Below are positions 11,002 through 22,307 of a stretch of 64,000 bases of DNA, piece by piece. Numbering within the stretch: the stretch's first letter is position 1; every line of letters begins with the position of its first letter. This DNA comes from Aricia agestis (Eukaryota; Arthropoda; Insecta; Lepidoptera; Lycaenidae): the NCBI RefSeq assembly GCF_905147365.1, contig NC_056418.1, forward strand, positions 6,199,262-6,263,261, read 5' to 3'. The notes under the pieces were generated by a model. The model did no database searches. It saw only the letters and a list, made by a program, of their open reading frames with translations, and was not told the origin of the DNA. A program made the translations under genes and the position numbers.

Positions 11002-11383
11002 AAGCTAGCCTATCCTATAAGATAGGTACGGAGTATTTTGACAAGAATTTCAGCATTCCTTCCAATACAATCAGATACTTGTACCAGACATAAGACTGCA
11101 CACAATATCCGATATAAAGGGTGTTCCCCGCGCCGTCGAGACAGGAAACAGACTTGACCGACACCCCAAAGGGGGACACCCCTATCATTGCAATCGTCTG
11201 AAAATACACTCGCAAGACCTTATAAAATCAGATGTCCTTTAGATTTCGTTTCGACATGTTTTTTTATTCGTCGACTGAGATAATATTTTGTCTGTTCTGT
11301 TTTCAAGTAGTATCTCGTCTGTAGTACTCTGTCGATTTAAAAAAATATTAACTAGCTATCTATTTAACGAAATTAAAAAAATA

Positions 11384-11713
11384 TACGTGGGAGAGCCATG
11401 CTTCGGCACGAATGGGCCGGCTCGACCGGAGAAATACCATGTTCTCACAGAAAACCGACGTGAAACAGCGCTTGCGCTGTGTTTCGCCGAGTCTGTGAGT
11501 TTATCGGAGGCCCGATTACCCTATTCCCATCCCTACCCTCCCCTATTCCCTTCCCCTCCCATCCCTACCCTCCCCTATTACCCTATTCCCTCTTCAAAGG
11601 CCGGCAACGCACCTGCAGCTCTTCTGATCCTGCGAGTGTCCATGGGCGACGGAAGTTTCTTTCCATCAGGTGACCCGTTTGCTCGTTTGCCCCCTTATTT
11701 CATTAAAAAAAAA
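11384..11713 (+). mobile_element. SINE-like, internally deleted derivative of the 19.7 kb LINE
   Basis: The first about 130 bp (TACGTGGGAGAGCCATGCTT through the TTTCGCCGAGT segment) match the 5' head of the LINE at 19690-23020. The last about 120 bp (GGCCGGCAACGCACCTGCAG to the A tail at 11705-11713) match its 3' tail. Between them lies only a pyrimidine tract of CCCTATTCCC/CCCTACCCTCCC units (about 11515-11590). It has no protein gene; the 168- and 64-codon ORFs across it are chance frames. It presumably relies on the LINE's reverse transcriptase (inference from the shared tail). Confidence 0.85.
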
Positions 11714-12158
11714 TACTACGCATTTTCCAATTGTCTTTTACTTTATAATGTTTGGATACAAAAAGATAATATAGTCAATTATTCATATCATTAACCATCA
11801 TACAATAATTATTCTATAGTTAAATACACAACTATATAATCCACTCTTCTTAATACTCCAATATTCAAGTGGACTATACACAAGCTGCCCAACGATCCAA
11901 ATGGCGTGTTTGCAGACCAAATCATTCTGTGAAAACGATTCTAACTGCTTAATGCTTTATAGTTTGAGACTTCTACATGTGACTATAAGTAGTGAATAAT
12001 ATCTTTATATCAACAACATTCTGGCAATAAAGCCATTTGAATTTGACGATAACAAGTCGTTTTACTTAATATTGGTTTCTTTTTACCTGACTGCTTTAAA
12101 TATACTTTCTTTATATAGAGGTAAAAATGATCTAGACACCTATTTGAATTGTAGTGTA

Positions 12159-12351
12159 TTTTTTAAATAAGGGGGCAAACGAGGAAACGGGTCACCAGAT
12201 GCTCAACACGGAAAGCAACCATTGTCGCCCATGGACATTCGCAACATTAGAAGAGCTGCCATTACGTTGCCGGCCTTTTAAGAGGGAATACGGTCTCTTC
12301 TTGAAGGTTTGCAGGTCATATTGGTCCGGAAATACTGCTGGTGACAGTTCA
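12159..12351 (-). mobile_element. LINE 3' fragment, diverged
   Basis: On the minus strand this matches the final about 190 bp of the 19.7-23.0 kb LINE, from the last codons (…GAACTGTCACCAGCAG) through GGCCGGCAACG and the CCCTTATTTAAAAAA end. It carries many substitutions, so it is older than the copies at 22.9 and 30.4 kb. Confidence 0.8.
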
Positions 12352-12931
12352 TAGATATTCATAGTGTGCAGCTACTCCTAATGGAAGTTAGTATTTAGGT
12401 TGTAAATCTAGACTACAATATTGTGTTACTGTCGCTTTCACTTCTCAATATAAACACTAAATAAGTCCCAACAGGTGGTGCAGAATTTGCATAAAATTTC
12501 ATTTGTTATGCAAATAACTGACACCTGACATGCAACATCTGGCTAATTAGAGATCTCTTGTGAAATAAAAGATCCATTTCCGAGGGATCGTTTTTTGGTA
12601 TGCGGTATAGCTTGGATGCAACTTTTTATAGAGATCTCGGTTTCGTCTGCAAGATGGGTAGGTAAAAAAATAGTGAAAATATACGACGTTTCTTTATAAG
12701 GAAAATGAAAGTAGCTATCATTAAACAAAAGATGCCTTATGCTTACAAAAGTCGTAGTTTTAGTATGTAACCAGTATCCTGGTTATGTGTTTTAATGCGG
12801 CTTTATTATACTTTAATTTACTTTCTAAGAAACCAGTTCATTTACGATGGATTGGAAAGATTTAAACGATTGGCCGCCCTTAATTGTTATAACATTTAAA
12901 TAATGATATGAATAATTAGTAGTAAAAATCA

Positions 12932-13080
12932 GTTTAACGCGCAGGAACATTTACACATAAAAAGGATCCTCTGTCCTTTCCCGAGGCTTAAAGAATCTCC
13001 ATACCAAATTTCAGCAAAATCGGTTTAGCCGTTTGGCTGTCAAGAGGTAATTACAGACAGACTTTCGCTTACATCTATAA
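12932..13080 (-). mobile_element. Helitron fragment
   Basis: Family landmarks in order: a CGCG patch, 'tcctctgtcctttcccgagg', 'ccaaatttcagcaaaatcgg', 'agacagactttcgc'. The 3' hairpin/CTAG end is missing. Confidence 0.6.
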
Positions 13081-13358
13081 TTTTAAGTATGTATTAGATA
13101 TGTGAATGTTTTTATACTACAGAGGTGGGTGTAACTCTTGAACGTAGCGAACTTAGTATTAAGCATTAACTATTTAGCCAATATCCAGTGTTATTCCACT
13201 TAATATAGCAAAAACAGAAACCCTTCATAGTTTCTAGCACTTTCGATACAGCCCACTTCATAAGAACACTAATTGATCGCCACTCGAACTGAAACTATGC
13301 AGCTTTTATGTTCAATATAATACTCGATTAGAAGTTATGTAGGTATATAATATTTGAT

Positions 13359-13559
13359 GCTATAACTAATATTATACTGAAATGCGAAAGTGTGTCTGTG
13401 TGTCTGTAACCTTTTCCGCTGATCCGATTTTGCTGAAATTTGGTATGGCGATACTTTGAGTCCCGGAAAAGGACATAGGATACTTTTAATCTCGGAAAAA
13501 TGTACGGTTCCCGCGCGTTAAACGAATTTTGGCGCAACTGAGTTGCGGGCGTCATCTAT
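13359..13559 (+). mobile_element. non-autonomous Helitron
   Basis: The 5' part ctataactaatattat… and the body 'gcgaaagtgtgtctgtgtg' lead to a 3' hairpin GCAAC-TGA-GTTGC (13534-13546), then GGGCGTCATCTA, where the canonical CTAG is now CTAT. That terminus coincides with the target duplication of the next element, so the lost G may be due to its insertion. Confidence 0.75.
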
Positions 13560-13564
13560 AGTAC

Positions 13565-13806
13565 TGCACTCGGCAAAACATGGCGGTAGCGGTCATTGAC
13601 TCCCTGTCAAAAACTTGACATTTTCTATACAAACCGCGATTGCGATTGACAATGAAGTGTCATTGTCAATCGCAATCGCGGTTTGTATAGAAAATGTCAA
13701 GTCAGTTGTTCCTAATCCATTGTCAATCACGGTTTATATAGAAAATTACAAGTTTTTGACAGGGAGTTAATGACCGCTACCGCCATGTTTCGCCGAGTAG
13801 GTTCAG
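13565..13806. mobile_element. foldback MITE with 8 bp target duplication (hAT-like)
   Basis: TATAGTAC occurs immediately outside both ends (13557-13564 and 13807-13814), an 8 bp duplication as made by hAT-type transposases. The ends share ACTCGGC.AAACATGGCGGTA inverted. Inside is a second, essentially perfect palindrome of about 39 bp arms with a 4 nt loop (about 13616-13698). No ORF. It inserted at the 3' end of the Helitron 13359-13559. Confidence 0.8.
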
Positions 13807-14164
13807 TATAGTACCTATTATAATAATATTGTACTACCTACTTGTATCGATCTTATCGAATACAACCTGACCAAGTACCCAGGCTTGTCGATATCAGTGA
13901 CTAGCTCGCGCCCGGCCCCGCCTGCTAATTGACAGTTCGTTCGATACCTCACATTTCACAAAGGCTTCCGCTGTGTTACATTTTAGTCTCCATTTCACAA
14001 AGTTTTATTTTTAAAAAAAAGGTTGCGGGCTACTCGAATATTAGTAAAGTAGATGACGCATGCGATTCTGTGGCGCCAAAAATAGTTTATATTTAAGTAA
14101 TTCCGTATCAGCATGGCGGGTAAATAAAAAAATAATAATAATATATACCTATATATCAACACAA

Positions 14165-14362
14165 TCCATACTAATATTATAAATGCGAAAGTCTGTCCAG
14201 CTGTCTGTCTATTACTTCTTTACGCCCAAACCGCTGAACGGTTTTGCTTAAATATGGTACCTAAACGGTTTTGCTTATATTAGATACTTTGAGTCCCAGG
14301 AAAGGACATACTATGATACTTTTCATCTCGGAAAAATGTACGGTTCCCGCGCGATAGACATC
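14165..14362 (+). mobile_element. Helitron, 3'-truncated
   Basis: A|TCCATACTAATATTATAAAT starts at 14165. The body runs through 'gcccaaaccgctgaacgg' and 'aatgtacggttcccgcgcg', then the 3' hairpin and CTAG are absent. A segment with 'aaacggttttgctta' is duplicated inside (about 14230 and 14263). Confidence 0.75.
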
Positions 14363-14808
14363 AGACATCTCGTATAATATACTACTAGCCAAAGCAGCCA
14401 ATTCATCAAGTCGCATAATAAATGCCAAAGTTTACGATGTGCTAATAGTTTTCTTACAAGCTTGAACAGCAATTACCAGGCCTTAATCGCATTAACCTGT
14501 ATGCCAAGTTCCAAGAATTGCACACAAGTTTCTAAGCCAGGGATATAAACTAACTACAAATATAAATTTAATACACTGCCAAAATTCATAAAATTAGCGC
14601 TAAAAGAAACACGGAAAACTTAATGTTATAAGATTTCACAGGGTGAAAAACTGATTATTTTCATTCTCAGACTACTAATTAATGTCCTCAAAATCGGTTC
14701 AGTGCTTAAAATCTTAAATAAAGCTAGACAGATAAAAAATAGACTGATTTTCACATTTAAAATATTAATATTCGTATTCATCTATTTAATTTTTATCTTT
14801 CCTAATTC

Positions 14809-15137
14809 TTTTTTTTTTATGAAATAAGGGGGCAAACGAGTAAACGGGTCACCTGATGGAAAGCAACTTCCGTCGCCCATGGACACTCGCAGCATCAGAA
14901 GAGCTGCATGTGCGTTGCCGGCCTTTTAAGAGGGAATAGGGTAATAGGGGAGGGTAGGGAAGGGAAGGGAATAGGGGAGGACAGAGAAGGGAATAGGGTA
15001 GGGGATTGGGCCTCCGGTAAACTCACTCACTCGGCGAAACACAGCGCAAGCGCTGTTTCACGCCGGTTTTCTGTGAGAACGTGGTTTTTATCCGGTCTAG
15101 CCGGCCCATTCGTGCTGAAGCATGGCTCTCCTACGTA
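14809..15137 (-). mobile_element. SINE-like element, second copy, with 6 bp target duplication
   Basis: Minus-strand copy of the element at 11384-11713: LINE 5' head at the high-coordinate end (TACGTAGGAGAGCC), LINE 3' tail and A tail (T run at 14809-14818) at the low end. TAATTC flanks both sides (14803-14808 and 15138-15143), a likely target-site duplication. The central tract reads on the plus strand GGGTAATAGGGGAGGGTAGG and on through further G runs (about 14939-14980), a strong G-quadruplex pattern. Confidence 0.85.
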
Positions 15138-15152
15138 TAATTCAATGAAATT

Positions 15153-15633
15153 TTAAGAGGATACAACAGGGGCTAGAGAAATGAAAAAAAAGTACGTGTA
15201 ATATCTATAGCTGTCTCCCTTACCTCAAGCCTATACCGCAGAACGCGATAGAGACAACTGCAGAAAATCCAGAAAATTAACGATTCGTTGTCCCCTGATT
15301 CCTTCTCCAAAACTTAACCGATTTAAGTACTTTTTTCATTAAAGATTAAAAAAAGGCTTGAGCTGTGTTCCTATGTTTTGTTTTTTTTGTATAATCTAGC
15401 CAAATCTGTTTTCTGGACGTTTGAACACAGCGGAAATTCTGGCCATTTTTTTGGGTTTTTAAACGTTCATATCTTATTTAATAATTAAATTATGAAGAAA
15501 AAGAAAACATAGGGACATTGTTTTAGTGGCCGTAGATATTCAGGAAAAAAATTATAACTCTACTAGCATTATCCAGGGAGGAAACAGGGGACAACGTTTG
15601 TATGGAAAAAATCGCGGTGTGGAATCCTCTTAA
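15153..15633 (+). mobile_element. TTAA-flanked MITE, copy 1
   Basis: The ends are TTAAGAGGATACAACAGGGG and …GTGTGGAATCCTCTTAA, giving short inverted ends (AGAGGAT/ATCCTCT) directly inside TTAA duplications. This is the target preference of piggyBac-type transposases (inference). A closely similar copy is at 46714-47206. No transposase ORF. Confidence 0.75.
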
Positions 15634-16903
15634 TAATTGCAGTACCTACTCTGTAGTAAGCCTCCATCCTCTCTTAGCGAACTTGTTTTCTATGAGTCTA
15701 ATAACATTATCTGTAATGAATAGAAGGATAAGGAAAGCTTCACCTACGAAAGCAGTATTAAATTTTAATCTACACAAGACCGAATCATGGTGAACGCGGT
15801 TTTACTGGAGGAAATTAGTACATCCCTATTAAAGGGGGGATGGGGGCCCACGTTAAGGAGTTACGTTACGAGACACCCACCCTCCCCTAAGAATGCCTTA
15901 TTAGATGAAACATTCGTAAGATTGCAAGATAAACACAAATTTATGCAAATTGCAAGGAATTTGTAGCTTTAATTTCTCATTTTAATATAATGAGCACATA
16001 GCTTAAGCCGCGTCAAAATTTATTCTATCTTAATTATCTTCGCTTTATAATTAAAACAAACTTGTATTTTATACTTATCTATTAATGGCGCTATTAATTT
16101 TAACGTTTTAATGTCCAAAATAATGAAATCGACCGTTAAATAAACTAAATGCTATCGAAAACTGTGGTGTTATGATAAAAACTTGATATTCGAGATCTAA
16201 ACTAGATCAGTCAATCAATTTCATCACTTCCGATTTAAATTATTGCCAGATCACCTAATGGCTATTAAAATCATACGCTATGATAAAAATAAAAAAAGCT
16301 AATTATTACAACGAAAAAATTTTTCTTGTCCTATTATTAACCGACTCCCAAAAAGGAGGAGATTTCTCAATTCGACCATAATATAAAACATGTTCTATTT
16401 TTTATTTATTAAAATTTAAAATTTCATTTCTACTTCCATAACTTTTTTCATATTTTTAAAATAACTTTTCAATTTAACCTGCATACTAAATATCCACCTT
16501 CTATTTAAAACATATTTTATATTATTTCTTCTGATTAATCAAAGTGTTTTTGTCGTTGGACGTTGGTTACCGAGGCTGGCTTTATAGAAGTACCTAGCAA
16601 TTTTTTTTAATACTTTATACTTAACCCTAAGTAAATACTTAAGTTTTATATCTTAAAAATCCAGTATATTAAGATGATAGTCTGTCATGTTCTGATAACA
16701 ACACCAGTAACATCTGATGTCTCTGTTTTGAGATAACCTGTAGTTAACACAATTTACATTACATTGAGATCGATAAAAACTTTAGAACGATCAATATTTA
16801 TAGCTCCATCGTATTCATAAAGATAAGATTTCTGATACAAGTATTTCCGACATAGTATTAGGTGACTAACTAGTTTTAAAATTTGGTTACAAAAACACCT
16901 CTC
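15634..16903. other. gene-less stretch with a small dispersed-repeat trace
   Basis: At 16335-16365 'accgactcccaaaaaggaggag' matches a sequence also at 59150-59170, the start of a common dispersed repeat. A 'GGGGGGATGGGGGCCC' patch occurs near 15835. Otherwise nothing recognisable. Confidence 0.4.
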
Positions 16904-16944
16904 TTCTTATTCAATATGCATTAACATTGCATATTGAATAAGAA
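16904..16944. repeat. perfect hairpin, 17 bp arms
   Basis: TTCTTATTCAATATGCA pairs with TGCATATTGAATAAGAA across a 7 nt loop. Confidence 0.8.
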
Positions 16945-17241
16945 TAATAATAATTGTTTCAGTAAAAGTTTGCATTATGTAAATAGTTAATTATTATTAG
17001 ATATCTTTAGTATATACTGCTGACTACTATAGAAAAGAATTTTGTCTACACAGTAAATAAATAGTTTAACCTACTCTACTCACAGACTCAAGGTTCGATG
17101 AAAGATGACTTCATATTGAAGTGCAAATACCGACCTGAAAATAAAACAAAAATACTTTAGTAAAGGAAACAAAACTGTTTAATAATATACCTTATCCATA
17201 TTAATATTACATCACAATAATATATTACCGCCGCGCGCCGT

Positions 17242-17330
17242 ATTTAGAGACATTCAATTACGATTAAACTTCAGTTTAATAAAGACTTTTACAGATAATG
17301 TATGGGGTTAATGTCAAAATTTTGAATTGA
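17242..17330 (+). repeat. dispersed repeat fragment
   Basis: 'tagagacattcaattacgat' … 'aatgtatggggttaatgtcaaaat' is matched with changes at 40068-40160. The element type is not determined. Confidence 0.4.
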
Positions 17331-18802
17331 TTACATTTCAGTAATTAATGTTCCACTCTGGGTGCGGTAGTTAGTGAAGAAAGCATTATCGTTTTGGCTT
17401 ATATTAATTATTCCCGGTACGTTTAAACTAGACAAAACATTATCAAAGGAAATTGACAAAGCCGTAGCGTGCTGACTGCTGTTGTTTGCATCAGCAATTT
17501 GTTTGTTGGCGGCGGAGCCTTAATGTATCTCCACCTTGCACGCGACCGAACATGCTGGGAGTGGTGAACAAGAACCTTGTATGCAAATAACTGCAAGAAA
17601 CTGTCTAGATGAAAAGTTTTTATATTCATGCTAGGCCAAAACAGAAACTATTATATCTTTATGAATTTTCCAGCGACTCCACTACACGGGTTTCGTTAAG
17701 GCCCCGCACCAATGATTAATCCAGCTGCCTACAATATACAAAATTGACGTTCATCTTTATAGGCAGTTAGACGAATATGATAATATAATTGTATGTGGCA
17801 TTTTTGAGCTTCGTGATTGCTAAGTCATTGTTCCATCATGGTACCGTACAAGAGTCACCGAATATCATAAAGTTAATATACCTAGCGGAATAGAGAAACA
17901 AAGGCCTGAGTAAGAGAGATGTCACTATCAGTAACACTGCGTGGTAAAAAGAGACGTGTGATACATGACAGCAGCACTCTTTTTTGACGTCCAGTCGGCA
18001 CGTGCCACAAGTTGATAATTTAATCTCATAGAAATCATGTTCAATCATGCTTGTGTAAGTGTAGTATGTAGTATGTATACATATTTTTACACACAGTTGA
18101 AACCAATTTCGGTTTCGTTTGACAGCTCGAGATTGTTGCTCTATTCCGTTAGGTATATTAACTTTATGCCGAATACATAGGATATTTTTTTATTCACGAT
18201 TTAAAAATGATGCCAATAGCTGGCTAGCTTGTTTTAAAAAATAAGAATTTGCTTGTTCTAAAAACTCTATTGCATTTCGATCTGGAACCAGCTCTCCCGG
18301 ACTATTAATTTTACAGTCTAGGGACACTGTAAGAATCTAGAACTTTCAAGAATGCCTTGTTAAAATTTCCACGTAGAAATAAATAATTTTTACAGCGCAA
18401 TTTAAATTCTAAAACGTGATGCTTAGAGCGAGAAAGATTTATCGCTGAAAAAGGAAGGAAGATTTTTAAAGCTTTTACATTGAATTGAGATGTAATTAAT
18501 AATTATGCCTTTGAAATGTATATTATTTAGATAAATAATTAAAAATGTATTCAACAATGAATCAAAAAGGGAAGTCTTTGAGGGCGATAAGGGTGAATCT
18601 TACAGCAGTATCTCCTGCAATTATTTTCGTTTGTTAAAAATGTCCGACAATTATTTTGATTTTCATTCAGCGCCAAAATTACAGATTTCGCTTTAATTAT
18701 GTTAAAGGAGTTAAATTATGTATTATTTTAAAGACTTATTTTTAGCTTATTAAATAAATCTTTAAAAGAAGAAATTTTATGGTTAATCAAAGATTCAGTT
18801 AA
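17331..18802. other. gene-less stretch
   Basis: Two minus-strand frames of about 70 codons (17423-17629 and 17836-18048) lack recognisable domains. No repeat termini were recognised. Confidence 0.35.
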
Positions 18803-18970
18803 AATCAAAAATCAAAATCAAAAATCTTTATTGATTTCTCCCACAATACAAAACAAGATGTACAATTATTTTGATGTACCAAGTTACAAAATATTATAGC
18901 AGGAGACTGGTGCCCTTACTAGGTTGCCCTGTGTTAAGGGGTCACCATTAACATCAGGTAAGTCACAGGT
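18803..18970 (-). mobile_element. probable LINE 3' UTR with (AAAATC)n tail
   Basis: AAAATCAAAAATC units followed by TTTATTGATTTCTCCCACAA look like the minus-strand tail and 3' UTR of a non-LTR element. Homology may continue upstream (toward 19230), but no coding part is visible. Confidence 0.45.
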
Positions 18971-19649
18971 TGTGAGAGCATTTTAATATAAAATAGATTT
19001 TTACAATTGAACAATGCAAGCTATAGGTATACATCATAATATTATTGTTTCTGAATTCTTCAATGATTGTATACCTTATATTTAATTCTGAATGGCTTAA
19101 CCACCAAATTTAAAACTTTAAGTGTTTTGTAAAGTAAATAGAGGAAATGGTGTAGCGTGCCGGTCGCAGGTGCAGCCCGCTACAAGTTGCCAACTCGTCC
19201 GAAAGTAATTCATGCATTCTTCAACAAAAACATGCTAAATTCTTGGCACGTTGTTAGTTATATACCGAAAAATATATTGTTAGGAGGAAATTGTGAGAAA
19301 ATGTAGGATTTGCCTTTACAACAGACTATTTTTTGTCTACGATTTCACCCGTGTGAAGTATTTTGATCTAACTTCGTATTGAATTTTGACAAACAACTTC
19401 TTTCATGAAATTGGTAATTGTTATATTCTTTAACCGCATTAACTCACACAATAACCTCTTCATAATGTTAGTAGAGATATTTAATTAGCCTGTAGGATAG
19501 ATAGAGCATTAATTTAATGGTAACATAAAGTAACACACTTTAATTTCTTTATTAAGATTTAAGTCTATTAATTATGCTTTAATAGACGCTACTTGCGACC
19601 TCAAAAGACCTGATTTATGATAATTAATAATTATTATTATTGGTTTAAA

Positions 19650-19689
19650 TTCCAAATTCCCGGTCTCCGCCCCCCGGGAAAGGACACAG
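19650..19689 (+). mobile_element. left half of a Helitron split by the LINE
   Basis: 'ccccgggaaaggacacag' is the Helitron body motif that usually continues 'gatactttt'. The continuation is found at 23027 on the other side of the LINE. Together with 23021-23107 it is one interrupted element. Confidence 0.75.
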
Positions 19690-19844
19690 TTTGTCCGTGG
19701 GAGAGCCATGCTTCGGCACGAATGGGCCGGCTCGACCGGAGAAATACCACGGCCTCACAGAAAACCGGCGTGAAACAGCGCTTGCGCTGTGTTTCGCCGA
19801 GTGAGTGAGTTTACCGGAGGCCCAATCCCCTACCCCCCCTAGAA

Positions 19845-22307
19845 ATGCCGCAGTTGAAAAACAATTTGTTACCCCAGGAGGGTACCAACTGCGTTGGAGA
19901 ATCCCTCTCTGGACGTCCATGCTCAGGAACCCCTGGAACTGAACGTGGACGTCCAGGCTGCCCCTCGTATTCTGGGGAGGGCAAAACTGCGCTCCAATCT
20001 GCTCGGGGCAAGAGCAAACACACAAAGGCACCCCCCTCGATATTAAACATGGACTTTTGTAATATCAGGGGATTACACTCCAACCTTAATGCCGTCCATT
20101 ACTACCTTGAGACGGCAAGGCCGGCTTTGCTCTTTTTAACCGAGACGCAGATATCATCTCCGAGTGACACATCATACCTTTCCCACCCAGGGTATTACCT
20201 CGAGCACTCCTTTCTACCCAAAGCTGGAGTGTGTGTGTATATCAGAGATGATATCAGCTCTCGCCGCCTCAGCAATCTTGAGGTCATGGACCTATCAAAC
20301 TTATGGCTCCGCATAGATTGCGACGACCACCCTCGCGTCTATGCGTGCCTATATAGGTCCCATAGTGGTGACCCCGAGACGGACCGACTCTTGGAGCACC
20401 TACAAGCTGCTTCAGATTTTGTGCAGCGGCAGATCCCATCCGCAGAGATCATAATACTTGGCGACTTTAATGCCCACCACGCCGACTGGCTCAATTCCAG
20501 TAAAACTGATCACGCGGGGAGATCTGTCTGCAACTTTGCCCTTGCGAACGACTTGACACAACTGGTTACTACGCCTACGCGAATCCCAGATGTGGATGGT
20601 CAGAATCCTTCCTTGTTGGACCTCCTACTGACTTCAAATCCTGACGGCTACCAAATATCCGTAACCGCACCACTTGGTTCATCGGATCATTGCCTTGTTA
20701 GGAGTTCTGTGCCACTTACGACGGTGTTAAGACAGCGCGCTGTTAAATACCGTCGTGTGTGGCACTACAAGTCAGCAGACTGGGATGGGATGCGGTCGTT
20801 TTTTGCATCCTATCCTTGGGGGCACGTGTGCTTCTCGCCGGATGATCTCGACAACACTGCCAACTCTGTTGCCGATGTGGTGATGCAGGGGATGGAACTT
20901 TTCATTCCGACCTCTGTAGTGCCAACTGGCGGCAGATTTCGTCCCTGGTTTGGTTCATCCCCCAAAAAAGCTTCTCGCCGGAAGCAGGAGGCTTACCAAT
21001 CCTGGGCCAACGCAGTGTCTGCTCGGGATTTAAATACCAGCACATATAAAAAGGAGTACAACCTTGCCTCTAGGTCCCTCAAGAAAGAGATTACTCGGGC
21101 AAAGCAACAGCACGTCAATAGAATTGGCAAGAGACTTGAGCGCCTCCCCTCGGGAACCCGTGCATTCTGGTCTCTGGCCAAAGCTATTGAAGGAAATTTC
21201 TGCAAGCCAACCCTACCATCCCTACACGTAGGAAATGGATCGTTGGCCCAGGACGCAAAAGACAAAGCCGATCTTCTGGGCAAGCTCTTTGCGTCAAACT
21301 CGACCCTGGGTGACGGGGGGCAGAAACCGCCGACCATACCGCGATGCACGAGCATCATGTCGGATATACGGTTTCATCAGCGCTCAGTGCGAAAAGCCCT
21401 CTGTTCCCTTGATATCCAAAAGTCGAGTGGGCCTGACGGAATCCCGCCTATTGTGTTGAAAAAGTGTGCTCCAGAGTTGGCTCCGGTCTTAACGCGTCTT
21501 TTTCGGCTCTCCTATTCCACTGGCATCGTCCCGGCTTCCTGGAAGACAGCCTTGGTGCACCCGATCCCCAAAAAAGGTGATCGCTCAAATCCTTCCAACT
21601 ACAGACCAATCGCTATAACCTCTCTCTTCTCGAAGATAATGGAATCCATTATCAATAGCCAGCTTCTTCGATACTTGGACGGCCAGGGATTGCTAAGCGA
21701 CAAACAATACGGGTTCCGTAAGGGTCGCTCGGCTGGTGATCTCTTGGCATACCTGACTCATCGTTGGGCTCAGGCAATTGAGTCGAAGGGAGAGGCATTG
21801 GCTGTTAGTTTGGACATTGCGAAGGCCTTCGATCGGGTTTGGCATAAAGCGCTGCTATCAAAGCTTCCATCATACGGGCTGCCCGAGAAATTATGTAAGT
21901 GGGTCACTAGTTTCTTAGCAGACAGAAGCATAAAGGTCGTAGTTGACGGCGAATGCTCGGAAACTCAGTCTGTTAATGCTGGTGTCCCTCAGGGCTGTGC
22001 GCTATCGCCTACTCTATTCATACTGCATATCAATGACATGTTACAAACCAAAGGCATTCATTGCTATGCGGATGATAGTACAGGTGATGCTGTATATACC
22101 GGCTCCCCTAATATTTCTCGGCAAAATGTCACTGAGAGTCGAAACGAACTTGTGTCTAAGGTGGAGAATTCATTGGAGAAGGTCTCTGAATGGGGTAGAC
22201 GTAACTTAGTCCAATTCAACCCCGCCAAGACACAAGTCCGAACGCGCAGTTCACCACTAAAAAGTCACCAATGGTCGTTTATCCTCGTTTCGAGGGCACA
22301 TCTTTAA
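19845..22307 (+). pseudogene. LINE endonuclease/reverse transcriptase, N-terminal 820 codons up to frameshift
   Basis: The protein nicks target DNA and reverse-transcribes the element RNA at the nick. Order: a Gly/Ser/Pro-rich leader (residues 1-66); an exonuclease-endonuclease-phosphatase domain from NMDFCNIRGLHSNL (about 68) with E100 in LTETQ, GDFNAHH (D207, N209) and SSDH (D281, H282), so its catalytic set looks intact; and a reverse transcriptase with SSGPDGIPP, PIPKKGDRSNPSNYRPIAI, SLDIAKAFDRVW (D657), AGVPQGCALSP and YADD (741-744). Near 22236-22250 the frame shifts by one base, and the rest of the protein continues in another frame to 22954. The architecture fits the jockey/CR1-type group; the exact clade is not asserted. 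The first Met at 19845 is open, and a later Met at residue 69 is also possible. Confidence 0.9.

Noticed and set aside
11288..11794. 168-codon ORF with Pro/Ser repeats
   Set aside because: Runs through a SINE-like element; the repeats come from its pyrimidine tract.
19645..20083. Minus-strand ORFs of 128 and 90 codons
   Set aside because: They lie antisense to the LINE leader and N-terminus and mirror its GC-rich sequence; no independent coding evidence.
20993..21358. 121-codon minus ORF
   Set aside because: Antisense shadow of the LINE coding region.
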